Notes under the pieces: model-generated
Told to the model about the DNA's origin: nothing
Databases searched by the model: none
The model's input: only the letters and a program-made list of their open reading frames with translations
Assembly (NCBI GenBank): GCA_013823135.1
Contig: PNLP01000024.1
Span: 28,449-92,448 of the forward strand
Reading direction: 5' to 3'
Source: Planctomycetaceae bacterium
GTDB lineage: Bacteria; Planctomycetota; Planctomycetia; Gemmatales; Gemmataceae
Length of the DNA stretch: 64,000 bases
Position numbers and translations under genes: made by a program
Shown here: positions 1 to 8,384 of the stretch, piece after piece
How positions within the stretch are numbered: the stretch's first letter is position 1
Layout: every line of letters starts with the position of its first letter

Positions 1-1579
1 ATCCCCTGAGATGCACCACACCACCTCGAAGCGGATAGCGCGTAATCTTCGTCTTCTTGACCACCTCGAAGGTCAGGTCGACCCGCTCGAGAAATTCTCG
101 CACCACAGGTCGAACGAGGTCTTTTTCGGCGGCTGCCATGATTTCGATGAGCCGGTCAACCTTCGCGATAAAGTGTTCGACCGAGCCTGTTGGTGACCGG
201 CGATTCAATCGGTCGAGTTCGGCCTGAGCGGTCTCTCTATCCTGGCGCCAACCTCGAATCTGATTCTGCACGTCCGGAATATTTTCCGGGTCGAGCAAAC
301 AGAGGTTGTTCTTTGCCTTCGTAATTTTGCCATCCAGAGCCTTCAGCTTCTGCTGAAGCCCCTTCACCACATCATCGTTCCCCTCAAGCTGCTCGCTCTG
401 CCGACGAATCTCAGCGAGCAATCGCTCGCGTTCCGTGGGGTCGAGCAAACGCTCCTGGAGTACCTTGGCGATTTGCTTGAGGATGTCGCGTTCGAGAACC
501 GTCGCCGGTCCGCAAACGCCACGGGTCATATAGCCACCACACCGGTAGACCGGCTCGACGACGCCGCCACTTCGGCGCTTGGTCCCATACATCGGGTAGC
601 CGCAGTTTGAGCAGAGCAGAAGCCCGGACAGCGGCAGTTGGTCCTTCTTCCTGCTGGGCGACTTTCGAATCCGATTCGCAACGAGGAGCTTCTGTGTCTT
701 GTCGAAGAGCTCAGGTTCAACAATCGCTTCGTGCTGGTTCGGAATGATGACCCAGCGTTCCTGGGGCGCACGATGTGCTCCGTGGTCGTCCTTCTTGGCC
801 AGCACGACCTCGCTGCCGTCGTAGCGATAAAACTTTCCTTGTGGAAACTTGCCCCAGACGTAGCTGCCCGCATAGAAGGGGTTCGTCAGGATGTGGTGAA
901 TGGAGTGCTTCCCCCATTCGGCACCTTGTGGGGACGGTATGCGAAGCTCGTTCAGTTCCGCCACGATGGACGTCAAACTTCCATCGCGATTGGCGTAAGC
1001 ATCAAAAATTCGCCGTACGGCCTGCGCTTTCTCGGGTGCTTCAGCGTCAATCTCAAGGCCAACCCGCTTCCCATCAACCCGCCGATACCGGTAGCCGTAA
1101 GGCGCACGCCCCACGAACATCCGCCCCTCCTTGGCCTTCTTGGCCATCCCGGTTGCAACTCGCCGCCCGAGCGTACTGGATTCGTTTGACGCCTTATGCT
1201 GACCGATGAGCCCCATCAGGAGACCGCCCAGGTCGTCGCGTTCCCACGTCAGTCGCCGCCCGTCTGCAACGAGTTCAACGAACACGTTAACTTCACGGAG
1301 AGGAAGGGCGACCTTCGTGATGTATTCCAGAGGGTCCTCGCGAGATAATCGTGATTGCTCATCAACGATGATGAGGCTGAACAGCCCCTTCTTGGCATCT
1401 TGCAGCATCCGTTGGAAATTTGGGCGAGAGGAATCTGACCCCCGCATACCCAGGTCTTGGTAGAACTCGACAATCTGATAGCCCTTGCGTTCGCAGTAGG
1501 GCAGGATTTGCGCCCGCTGACGTTCGGGGGACCCAGCTTGGTCATCAGTGCTCATGCGGATGTAGACGGCAGCGCGCAT
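1..1579 (-). CDS. Large serine recombinase (integrase), 3' end beyond window
   Basis: Serine site-specific recombinase that should integrate and excise the island. The N-terminal resolvase domain carries the catalytic Ser10 in YIRMSTDDQ and the RLSRED motif near residue 78. A 'Recombinase' domain follows at about residues 160-290, then a zinc ribbon with Cys323, Cys326, Cys347 and Cys356, then a coiled-coil-prone region from about residue 370. The frame is open for 526 codons and runs off the left edge, so the C-terminus is missing. The start at 1579 has a GGAGG site 7 bases upstream. Being at one end of an island whose other end splits comM, it is the obvious integrase. The family call is firm; the target site is inferred. 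Confidence 0.95.
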   Translation of the reverse strand, partial: MRAAVYIRMSTDDQAGSPERQRAQILPYCERKGYQIVEFYQDLGMRGSDSSRPNFQRMLQDAKKGLFSLIIVDEQSRLSREDPLEYITKVALPLREVNVFVELVADGRRLTWERDDLGGLLMGLIGQHKASNESSTLGRRVATGMAKKAKEGRMFVGRAPYGYRYRRVDGKRVGLEIDAEAPEKAQAVRRIFDAYANRDGSLTSIVAELNELRIPSPQGAEWGKHSIHHILTNPFYAGSYVWGKFPQGKFYRYDGSEVVLAKKDDHGAHRAPQERWVIIPNQHEAIVEPELFDKTQKLLVANRIRKSPSRKKDQLPLSGLLLCSNCGYPMYGTKRRSGGVVEPVYRCGGYMTRGVCGPATVLERDILKQIAKVLQERLLDPTERERLLAEIRRQSEQLEGNDDVVKGLQQKLKALDGKITKAKNNLCLLDPENIPDVQNQIRGWRQDRETAQAELDRLNRRSPTGSVEHFIAKVDRLIEIMAAAEKDLVRPVVREFLERVDLTFEVVKKTKITRYPLRGGVVHLRG

Positions 1580-1898
1580 TGCGGCACCTCCGAGTTAGCT
1601 GAGACAGGTTTCTGGGTGTCGAGTTCGGCTTTTGGCGAAAGCTCAGTTGCCAAAATCAGGCGGGCCAAGGCTTGAATCGCTGCGTCCGATAGACGGGATT
1701 CTGGGTTCTGAACCGTGAACATGAAGTCGGGTCATCACGTTGCCTGCTAGAGGGTTGATTACGCCAAAATGCCGGCCGTGGCCGGGTTGTGAAGAGTTCC
1801 AATAGGGGGCAGGAGAGCAGTACCCCTGCCTAGCTTGCAGTGTCTCATGAATTGCCGACCTGTCCAGTACAAAAATATTTCACGAATTGGGTCGCTCA

Positions 1899-1942
1899 AA
1901 AATATCCGAGCGTATTGACGGCAGTCAAACCTATGGTAATAT
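1899..1942. promoter_or_regulatory. Candidate divergent promoter sharing one inverted repeat
   Basis: The inverted repeat TTGAC-GGCA-GTCAA at 1915-1928 supplies a -35-like hexamer in both directions. Rightward, TTGACG (1915-1920) is 16 bases from TAATAT (1937-1942). Leftward, TTGACT (1928-1923) is 18 bases from TATTTT (1904-1899). The leftward one would serve the recombinase. The shared repeat could make the two directions mutually exclusive or be an operator. Hexamer matches only; no transcription start is known. Confidence 0.4.
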
Positions 1943-2113
1943 CTTTGGCTTTCCTGATTCCGATACTGCGGGGCATTATCATATTTTGAGACAATCGGAA
2001 GGATAGTATTCTCATCGGTCCTCATACTCCCCTGCACACGAGAGCAGAGGGGCGAGCCAGATGGCCGTGTTCTGGGCGACTTGAGAAAAAACAGAAAAAC
2101 CTTTGCCATTTCC

Positions 2114-2180
2114 TTGACAACGTCCGGCTGTCCTGCATAATCTACTTTCCGACTTTGCGGGCCACCCAGTCGCGCGACTG
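2114..2180 (+). promoter_or_regulatory. Sigma70-like promoter with downstream palindromic operator
   Basis: A consensus TTGACA (2114-2119) lies 16 bases from CATAAT (2136-2141). About 26 bases downstream is the perfect 14-base palindrome CAGTCGCGCGACTG (2167-2180), well placed for a repressor to block elongation or initiation. The next rightward gene is the ATPase at 2539, which would have a ~390-base leader. The regulator is unknown; the Xre-type gene at 6852 is one candidate. Confidence 0.5.
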
Positions 2181-2538
2181 TGGATTTTGGCTCTCTCCGT
2201 GTCCTCGTGTGAGGTTTGCATGGTGATTTCAGCAACGTCCGTTGCCCAGATGGTTGATGCATCTCAAGGGGTTCTCCTCTGTTCAGACAGTTCTTTGTCT
2301 TTGGTCAGTCTCGTTAGAATCAGATAAAGCCACGTCAGACGAACTGCTTTCTCATCCCGCTTCTTTGATTGATGCCGGTTGGCATTTGAAAAGATTGAGT
2401 CCGGTCAACTGCTTGTTGTTGGCATCCTGAGTCTGACCAAGGGGCTGCTGAGAAGCCGTCCCAGCGTTCTCGATTGCAGTCCAGCTTCTCATCGTTGACA
2501 GAATCAGAGACGTTCGCGACTCCACTGGAGACTTGCGC

Positions 2539-3522
2539 ATGGACATCATTCCTACAGACGACGTACTCCTGGCATCTCTGGAACAGAAGCTCCAACTTGT
2601 TCGCGACCGCATTCGGGGTGTTGCCGAAGGGTATCAGACTGGCTTTTATCTGTATGGAGAGGGCGGAACCTCGAAGTCCTACACCGTGGAAGAGACCTTG
2701 AAGCAGCTCGAGAAGCCATACAAGCTGACGAATACTCGCGTTACGGGCAAAGGGCTATTCGATGTCCTCAACGAATTTCCAGACGCGATTCACGTCATTG
2801 AGGACGCAGAGACTTTGTTCAAAGACAAAAACTCGTTTGGCGTCTTGCGGTCGGCGTTGTGGGGACAAGTGGGCGAGAATGGGCAACAGGAACGACCCGT
2901 TCACTGGCAGACTGCAAATGGACGTGAAGAGTTCGTCTTCACGGGTGGCTTAATCCTCATCTCGAACTGCCCTCTCGACAACGTCCCCGAGACCCGCGCT
3001 ATCAAAACGCGGATTGACTATCTGCAGTATGAGCCGACCAATGAGGAGGTCGCTGCTCTGATGCGAAAGATTGCTCGGAAAGGGCATCGGCATGGGTCCC
3101 AGTGGCTGACGCCGGAGGAGTGTCTGGAGGTTGCCAACGAGATTGCGGAGCAGGTTGGCCGGATGAAACGAAATCTCGACCTTCGTCTTCTCATCAAGAC
3201 ATTCCAAGACCGATTGCAATATCAGAATGGCGCGGCTGAAACGCATTGGGTGGACCTGTTGGTGTCCCGGATGAAGGAGCGGGTGATTGCACCCTCGGTT
3301 GGCCTCGTTGCGCAGCGAAAAGAGCGAGACTTTGCGCTCTTACGGCAAATCAAGAACCTGCCACCCAAGGAACGATTGGCCGTTTGGGTGGAAGAAACCG
3401 GAAAGGGCCAGGCAGTCCTTTACCGCCGGCTGAACGAACTGAACGAAGTGGATTCTCAGATTTCTCAGAATCGCGTCCTTTGTGAGAAAAATGAGACGCC
3501 TGCGACTGAGCTATCAGTCTGA
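2539..3522 (+). CDS. AAA+-type ATPase, probable replication helicase/loader
   Basis: P-loop ATPase of 327 residues. Walker A is GEGGTSKS (residues 40-47), Walker B is HVIED (85-89), the sensor-1 Asn is in LILISN (near 143), and Arg153 or Arg158 could be an arginine finger. The start at ATG 2539 is chosen because GGAG lies 8 bases upstream; a TTG at 2533 is also in frame. The next gene in the same direction is a compact DNA polymerase, so a role in replicating the island as helicase or loader is inferred. The extreme 3' end of the gene overlaps the first TTCTC palindrome. No exact family was recognised. Confidence 0.75.
   Translation: MDIIPTDDVLLASLEQKLQLVRDRIRGVAEGYQTGFYLYGEGGTSKSYTVEETLKQLEKPYKLTNTRVTGKGLFDVLNEFPDAIHVIEDAETLFKDKNSFGVLRSALWGQVGENGQQERPVHWQTANGREEFVFTGGLILISNCPLDNVPETRAIKTRIDYLQYEPTNEEVAALMRKIARKGHRHGSQWLTPEECLEVANEIAEQVGRMKRNLDLRLLIKTFQDRLQYQNGAAETHWVDLLVSRMKERVIAPSVGLVAQRKERDFALLRQIKNLPPKERLAVWVEETGKGQAVLYRRLNELNEVDSQISQNRVLCEKNETPATELSV
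3451..3498. repeat. TTCTC palindrome, copy 1 (diverged)
   Basis: The left arm has two TTCTCA units (GATTCTCAGATTTCTCAG); the right arm has TGTGAGAAAAATGAGAC. It is the most diverged of six related palindromes and the only one inside a coding region, at the 3' end of the ATPase gene. Confidence 0.55.
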
Positions 3523-3546
3523 GAGCGAGAGGAAGCCATAGTTCAG

Positions 3547-3584
3547 GGCCGGGCGAAGTGTTTCTTCGCTCGGCCTTTCGCTTT
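3547..3584 (+). terminator. Rho-independent terminator after the ATPase gene
   Basis: A 12-bp stem (GGCCGGGCGAAG at 3547-3558 with CTTCGCTCGGCC at 3564-3575, one G-T pair) closes a 5-base loop and is followed by TTTCGCTTT. It sits 24 bases after the ATPase stop codon. Confidence 0.7.
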
Positions 3585-3884
3585 GTGGCATCCTGAAAAT
3601 GTTCCGCACGGCCTCATCCACCCTGAGTTGGGCACGAGGCCATCAAGGATGAAGGCGGAATCTATATTTTTTGGTGGTCCTGGGTCGTGTACCGCGTGTA
3701 TTGTTTTAGCAGGGAAAGGCTCACGTTCTGAGAAAGACAAAAGACTGAATCAATCATCTCGACCGCCAGAGTTGTAAACAAACTCCCAACCTGAAGACTA
3801 CGACCCAGAACATCTCAATCGAATCCGTTTACTACGGAACATCCCAAAGCCCAGTCGGGGCCGAATAATACTTTTCCGGAAGAG
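3585..3884. other. Intergenic region upstream of the polymerase
   Basis: This 300-base gap holds one copy of the TTAGCAGGGAAAGGC motif (3706-3720) and an AT-rich patch near 3660. The open frames in it have no family features. It presumably contains the polymerase promoter, but no strong hexamer pair was found. Confidence 0.4.
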
Positions 3885-5357
3885 GTGAGCAGGGAAGCAG
3901 AGGCTGCCCGCGCGGAAAGTGTTCTCGGTGCGGCATCAGCCACCAGCCGGCATCTCGGAGTTGCGATTGCTTTGCCAGCTGGCCGACATCGTCGGTACTA
4001 TCTTGTGCGACAAATTCCGAACCCAAACTACATCATCCCAGGGGTGCCCGAGTCAAAGATGGTCTCTCTCAGGTCAGATTATTGCACGAGCGAATCCTTC
4101 AAAGCCCACCTTCCCGAGTCGTTCAACCTATCGGTCGTCAGCCCCGCGTGGGCAGCATACGCATGCTGGGTCGTGTCTGCGGTCGTCATCCGACGATTCA
4201 TTGACCGAGAGGCAGACTCATCGACGTTCGTGCCCTTGGATAGCCGCTACATCGACGGACATATCCCGGCGAAGGTTCGTCGGCCGTTACTCGACCAGTT
4301 GTTGGAAGCGAGGGTCTTGGAGTGCGACAACTTGTTCTACTTCAACCGATACTTCGACGGCGGTCCGGGGAAATGTCTTTGCTATCGCCTCGGTGAAGGC
4401 CATCGAGATTCTAATATCTATGCCCGGGACATTACTCACCCCGAGCTACTGAGAAAAATCGCACGGTTCGCGGACAAAGAGCGGGACGCGATTACCGACC
4501 CGATTCACCTCGCACTCCGCCGCTGGCACGACCAAGTTGAAGTCCTTCCCACCGCGCCGCACGGCGAGCATCCTCTTCTCGACAACCTGATTGACGGCGA
4601 ACGCCGGTTCACGGTCTGCGCTCAAGGCCGCGTCCACACGAACGTAGCGAATCTTCCCAGGCAATACCGGCAGTTCCTGCGCCTGGACAAGCAAGAACTG
4701 TTCTCGTGCGACGTCTCCACGTCCCAGCCACTGCTCCTGGGATTGCTCCTCCAGAAGAACAAGGAAACCAGAGGAGAATGCAGAGGAAGAGTGGGAAGAG
4801 GAGAGAGAGGAAGTCATGAAGCAGTATTTAATCCTTACTCTGATTCCTCATTGAACGTCTTCCTTGAAGACTGCCTCAGTGGCACGGTCTACGACCGGAT
4901 TGCGACCGCCACCGGCTATCTCCGAGACGACGTGAAGTCGATGTTCCTGGCGGTGATTTACGGGCATCCCGACCACATGCACACAAAGGTGGGCCTGGCC
5001 ATTCGAGACCTGTACCCTGACGTGTTCAACGCCGTCGTCGAGCTGAACTACGAGCTTGGTCACGGGGGTCTGCCAAAGTTGATGCAGAAGCAGGAGAGCC
5101 GGGTGATGATTGGCCGCGTCGCTGCTCGTCTAATCCGCGACTATCCCGCGATGCCGCTCCTCACCGTTCACGACAGTGTGCTGGTCCCAGAGGAGTTTGC
5201 GGCGGCCGCGACGAATGTTATCCGCGAGGAGTGGATTGCCGAGTTCGGCGTGGAGCCAGGTGTCAAGACGTCGGGGTTCATGGCCCCTCAATCGCCCCGA
5301 GAGAAGCGGAGTCGCAGACCTCGACCTCAGACCCTTGGCGTGCCAATGGCATGTTGA
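3885..5357 (+). CDS. Compact family-A-like DNA polymerase (TV-Pol type)
   Basis: Protein of 490 residues with the polymerase core signatures of superfamily A. Motif A is CDVSTSQP with Asp276. Motif B has the Pol I O-helix spacing R347-x3-K351-x7-Y359-G360. Motif C is VHDSV with His429, Asp430 and Ser431. There is no 3'-5' exonuclease domain. Small size, location in a mobile island and the HDS motif fit the transposon/virus polymerases (TV-Pols), proposed to act as primase-polymerases. A purine-rich low-complexity insert (about residues 291-312) lies between motifs A and B. The GTG at 3885 sits within a copy of the dispersed GAGCAGGGAA motif and lacks a spaced ribosome site, so the true start may be further in, for example ATG 4059. 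Confidence 0.75.
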   Translation: MSREAEAARAESVLGAASATSRHLGVAIALPAGRHRRYYLVRQIPNPNYIIPGVPESKMVSLRSDYCTSESFKAHLPESFNLSVVSPAWAAYACWVVSAVVIRRFIDREADSSTFVPLDSRYIDGHIPAKVRRPLLDQLLEARVLECDNLFYFNRYFDGGPGKCLCYRLGEGHRDSNIYARDITHPELLRKIARFADKERDAITDPIHLALRRWHDQVEVLPTAPHGEHPLLDNLIDGERRFTVCAQGRVHTNVANLPRQYRQFLRLDKQELFSCDVSTSQPLLLGLLLQKNKETRGECRGRVGRGERGSHEAVFNPYSDSSLNVFLEDCLSGTVYDRIATATGYLRDDVKSMFLAVIYGHPDHMHTKVGLAIRDLYPDVFNAVVELNYELGHGGLPKLMQKQESRVMIGRVAARLIRDYPAMPLLTVHDSVLVPEEFAAAATNVIREEWIAEFGVEPGVKTSGFMAPQSPREKRSRRPRPQTLGVPMAC

Positions 5358-5379
5358 TGTGACGACCCACGGGATGCGG

Positions 5380-5425
5380 TTTCTCACTTTTCTCAGTTTC
5401 TCGAAATGCCGAGAAAGTGAGAATT
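5380..5425. repeat. TTCTC palindrome, copy 2
   Basis: Left arm TTTCTCACTTTTCTCAG, right arm CCGAGAAAGTGAGAATT. It begins 22 bases after the polymerase stop codon, between convergent genes, so it could end transcription in both directions or bind an island protein. Confidence 0.7.
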
Positions 5426-5437
5426 GCACTCGGGGGA

Positions 5438-5480
5438 GGGGAAGGATGTCTGGCCGATGTGCATCCTTTCCCTGCTAAAC
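5438..5480. repeat. Hairpin containing the dispersed TTTCCCTGCTAAAC motif
   Basis: An 11-bp inverted repeat (5438-5448 with 5462-5472) overlaps one copy of the island-wide motif in its reverse orientation (5467-5480). It lies between the 3' ends of the polymerase and the zinc-ribbon gene and may be a bidirectional terminator. Confidence 0.5.
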
Positions 5481-5516
5481 GTCGCGAGTCACATCCATGG
5501 CACTCCCAATGGAGTC

Positions 5517-6644
5517 TTATGGCAATGCAGGCCAGGGCGCGGCAATCGGCTTTAGAATTTGAATGATACGTGCGTACTCGTCGGCCAGCTTCTTGTCCTC
5601 AGGCCCGTATTTTCGGACAAGAGCGATTAACCCTCCTGCGAGTCTGGCTTGCATCTCAATCATCTTCTCCTTCCACGCAATTCGCTTCGCCTCGAACTCC
5701 CTGTCGATGTCCAGTTCCTCGAACTTCCGTTGGATGTTGGTCTTCGGGGTGGTTAATGCATCCTTCGCTTCCCGAGCAAGCCGGGGCAATGTCTCTCGCA
5801 TCTTCTGGTCTTCGGCCACAAGGTAATGAGCCGTCTCCTCGGCCTTCTTCAGTTCTGCTACCAACTCTGGTGGCCATGCGGTGGATGCTCGGATTGTTTG
5901 CACAGGTCCAGGAGAGGTGCCTTCGTCACTACTGTGCTTGTTTGAGGTCGCAAACAAGACAACAAGGACAATGGCTATCCCAGAAACACAGATTCCAAGC
6001 TCAATCCACCTCAGCTTCTTCTGCTTGTTTGGAGGCGTTGTTGAGGTCGCATCGGACGGAGTTTGAAGTTGAGACGCACCGACAGGATTAAGGTTCAACC
6101 CACCGCCAAGGGCACCCCAGTTGCTAAATGACATTTCATAGCGGGCCGTCTTTCCGTCTTCGACTTGAACAATCACCGTTCGTGACAACCCGCCCCCACT
6201 GACCTCCACAACACGGGCTCCAGCCGCAACGTCGAGTGTCAGTGTCGCGCCGCCCTTTACTTCACCCATGAACTCGCCGTCCACACTCACCCTGACAACG
6301 TGCATTCCTCCGGTCATCGAGGACGACCGAATCAGATGAAGTTTCCCGGTTGAGGCACCTGGCTTGGAGACACCGCAGTGCGGACAGGCCATGGCTTTGC
6401 GAGAAACGTTTGCCCCACAATCCTTACACGGTACGAGGGATGTCGATTTGGTGGGGGCTGATAGCGGTGGAGGCGGTGACTGTACGACTTCAGCATCGTC
6501 CGGCAGAGGTTCACAGTCGTCGCCCTCGGTCGGTTGCGGAACGACGAGTGGCTTCTTGCACTCGACGCAGGCCGTCCGCTTCCCGGCTTTGTCCTCCGAG
6601 ACCGAATACTTTCGGGAGCAGACGGGGCACGCAAACTTAATCAT
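5517..6644 (-). CDS. Zinc-ribbon membrane protein
   Basis: Protein of 375 residues. An N-terminal zinc ribbon (Cys6, Cys9, Cys26, Cys29) resembles the short ribbons common in planctomycete proteins. A second ribbon (CKDC ... CPHC, about residues 73-90) follows. A beta-rich segment then resembles PEGA-type surface modules, and a single membrane helix lies near residues 213-232. The remainder is charged and helical and probably coiled coil. It ends facing the polymerase gene. Function unknown; the layout suggests a membrane-anchored sensor or scaffold. Confidence 0.7.
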   Translation of the reverse strand: MIKFACPVCSRKYSVSEDKAGKRTACVECKKPLVVPQPTEGDDCEPLPDDAEVVQSPPPPLSAPTKSTSLVPCKDCGANVSRKAMACPHCGVSKPGASTGKLHLIRSSSMTGGMHVVRVSVDGEFMGEVKGGATLTLDVAAGARVVEVSGGGLSRTVIVQVEDGKTARYEMSFSNWGALGGGLNLNPVGASQLQTPSDATSTTPPNKQKKLRWIELGICVSGIAIVLVVLFATSNKHSSDEGTSPGPVQTIRASTAWPPELVAELKKAEETAHYLVAEDQKMRETLPRLAREAKDALTTPKTNIQRKFEELDIDREFEAKRIAWKEKMIEMQARLAGGLIALVRKYGPEDKKLADEYARIIQILKPIAAPWPALP

Positions 6645-6753
6645 CTCGACTCCAAATAATTGGACTCCTGCTGCCGCTGGTCGGCCATCTGGTTCGCAGA
6701 ACGCCCAGTGGTTCCGATGTGGCAGAGGGAAAGTTACCAGGGGAAATCAACTC

Positions 6754-6783
6754 AGACAACTCGCTACCAGACAGTTCGCTACC
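6754..6783. promoter_or_regulatory. Tandem 15-base direct repeats upstream of the Xre regulator
   Basis: Two adjacent copies, AGACAACTCGCTACC (6754-6768) and AGACAGTTCGCTACC (6769-6783), match at 13 of 15 bases. They lie about 70 bases before the likely start of the HTH gene and between two divergent genes, so they are a candidate operator, possibly autoregulatory. Confidence 0.45.
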
Positions 6784-6851
6784 ATCGCTCTGTCTGTGGC
6801 ACAAAAGAGTGCCAGACGGTGAACTGCATCCACCTCTGGCCCCAGGTTCTC

Positions 6852-7145
6852 GTGGACACTCTTCAACAACAATTCGGTTCACTCATTCGCCGACGTCGGC
6901 TTGCGGCCGGCATCGGTCAGGAAGGTCTTGCAGACACGGCGAATCTTCACAGAACCCACATCAGTCTGTTGGAACGAGGCAAGCGGATGCCTTCGCTTTT
7001 GGTCATCAAAAAACTCGCCCGCGCCCTTGGGACGACGATGGCGAGCTTGATGGAAGAGCTTGAGCAGGAAGAATTGCCTGCGGACGAAGAGAAGATTCGG
7101 CCCAAGCCCATCGTGCCAATCAAGAGCAAGAAGAAGCCGACGTAG
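6852..7145 (+). CDS. Xre-family transcriptional regulator
   Basis: Small DNA-binding protein (about 97 residues) with one Cro/C1-type helix-turn-helix: RRRRLAAGIGQEGLADTANL followed by HRTHISLLERGKRMPSL. The basic C-terminus (KSKKKPT) may also contact DNA. GTG 6852 is chosen because it leaves the usual short lead before the HTH; GTG 6819 is in frame as well. It is the natural candidate for the island's master repressor, since no other dedicated regulator lies near the replication genes. The targets are inferred. Confidence 0.75.
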   Translation: MDTLQQQFGSLIRRRRLAAGIGQEGLADTANLHRTHISLLERGKRMPSLLVIKKLARALGTTMASLMEELEQEELPADEEKIRPKPIVPIKSKKKPT

Positions 7146-7154
7146 CTTCGGCCG

Positions 7155-8384
7155 TCAGTTCGAACTGCTTACCTGAACGACGCGACCAAAAGGTGCCGTG
7201 GTCTTTCCACCAGTGACGGCCCAAAGAACGGCCACATCTGGAGCGACAGCTGGGAAAGTGGTTTCCAAATCGGTCAGAGCAACGACACAGGCCGGAGAAC
7301 GATTTTCCCGCTCGAGGTACTCGAAAATCGGCCGGTGGTCTGTTCCCCCGCCCCCGACTGGGTTCAAGACGAGCGGCCCGTCAGCCGAGTTCCACTCCTC
7401 GACCTTTGTAATCTCGCAGTCGTGGTACAGAATCGTGGCCGAGCAGGCGAACGCCCCGAGGATGGCCTCGACCTCCGAGCCGAACACCGCGAGTTCTTTC
7501 TCGCCGACCGAGCCCGAGGTATCCACGGCGATAATGATTTCGCCCAGCTCCAGGTTTCTCATGCCTGGAAGATAGACCCCCTCCGCGATGTGCCTGCGGT
7601 TCGGATGGCTCCACGAGTAATCGTTCTTGGCCTGCGAACTTACAAACTCGCGCAGAATGTCTTTCCAGTCCGCAGCAGGATGAAGGACCTGACCAACCAA
7701 ACGAGCCAGCCCTCCGGGTAAGTCCCCACGACCTTTGCTCGCCTGCTCGGCCTGGGCGACGGCGACTTCCCACTTGGCCTGTTGTTCTCGGGCATCGGCT
7801 GGGTCCTTCGCGTCTCGAACTTCGCCACACCCGCCGGGGTCGGAGGACTTTCCTCCGCCGCCATCCTTTCCCTGCTCATCGGGCTCCCCTCCCTGAGGTT
7901 CGCCCAACATCGAGTAATACTCTTCGGCCGACTTCTCCTTGGGGAACTTGGCGTACTTCCCCTCGCCGGGCATCAACCGCGATTGCGGCAGTACGAAACC
8001 CGCCTGGGCAACGATTTGGTTCACCCCGAGGTCTGCTGCCTCGTTCCACCGTTCAGCATCGCGTCCTGCCCGCCTGCACTGGTGTGACAGCACCAGGTGC
8101 ATGATTTCGTGACAGATGACCCCGACCCTCTCGTCCACCGTCAGGCCGTTGCACCAGTCGGGATTTACGAACAGTGTTCGGCCGTCCGTGGCCATCGTGG
8201 GCGTGGTCCAATCCACGGAGAGGTCAAGCCGGAGCGCAAGTGAAGCGAAGAAGGCAGCGGCCGGCTTGTTGGTCAAAACCAGTTTGGCTCTGGCCCCCAC
8301 GACCGCCTTCATTGCTTTCTCTTCGCTCGCTTGTCGTTCCGCCGCCCGCTCAAGAGCGGCAAACGGGTCGTCAGGCGATGACAT
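7155..8384 (-). CDS. Zincin-VWA protein (DUF2201-like putative metallopeptidase)
   Basis: Protein of 409 residues. The N-terminal half has a zinc-peptidase motif HEIMHLVLSH and the C-terminal half a VWA domain with MIDAS motif DTSGS. A Gly/Asp-rich linker (about residues 165-200) joins them. This is the arrangement of DUF2201/VWA-like proteins that pair with MoxR ATPases. ATG 8384 is preferred over the upstream frame start because of the GGAGGGG just before it. Its start overlaps the end of the 8371-9237 gene by 14 bases, so the two are translationally coupled. Together with the MoxR gene they probably form a chaperone-like metal or complex-assembly unit; the substrate is unknown. Confidence 0.8.
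   Translation of the reverse strand: MSSPDDPFAALERAAERQASEEKAMKAVVGARAKLVLTNKPAAAFFASLALRLDLSVDWTTPTMATDGRTLFVNPDWCNGLTVDERVGVICHEIMHLVLSHQCRRAGRDAERWNEAADLGVNQIVAQAGFVLPQSRLMPGEGKYAKFPKEKSAEEYYSMLGEPQGGEPDEQGKDGGGGKSSDPGGCGEVRDAKDPADAREQQAKWEVAVAQAEQASKGRGDLPGGLARLVGQVLHPAADWKDILREFVSSQAKNDYSWSHPNRRHIAEGVYLPGMRNLELGEIIIAVDTSGSVGEKELAVFGSEVEAILGAFACSATILYHDCEITKVEEWNSADGPLVLNPVGGGGTDHRPIFEYLERENRSPACVVALTDLETTFPAVAPDVAVLWAVTGGKTTAPFGRVVQVSSSN

Larger units (their letters stand above)
1580..2538. other. Regulatory/leader region without a convincing gene
   Basis: About 960 bases separate the recombinase start from the AAA+ ATPase start. Open frames here have no recognisable domain. The stretch 1860-2000 is AT-rich compared with its surroundings. 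It holds two good promoter candidates and a perfect palindrome, listed separately. It probably controls both the recombinase (leftward) and the replication genes (rightward), but a small protein or an RNA cannot be excluded. Confidence 0.5.

Noticed and set aside
1759..2262. A leftward open frame of 167 codons in the region before the ATPase gene
   Set aside because: It has no domain, no ribosome site, and overlaps both promoter candidates; the composition looks non-coding.
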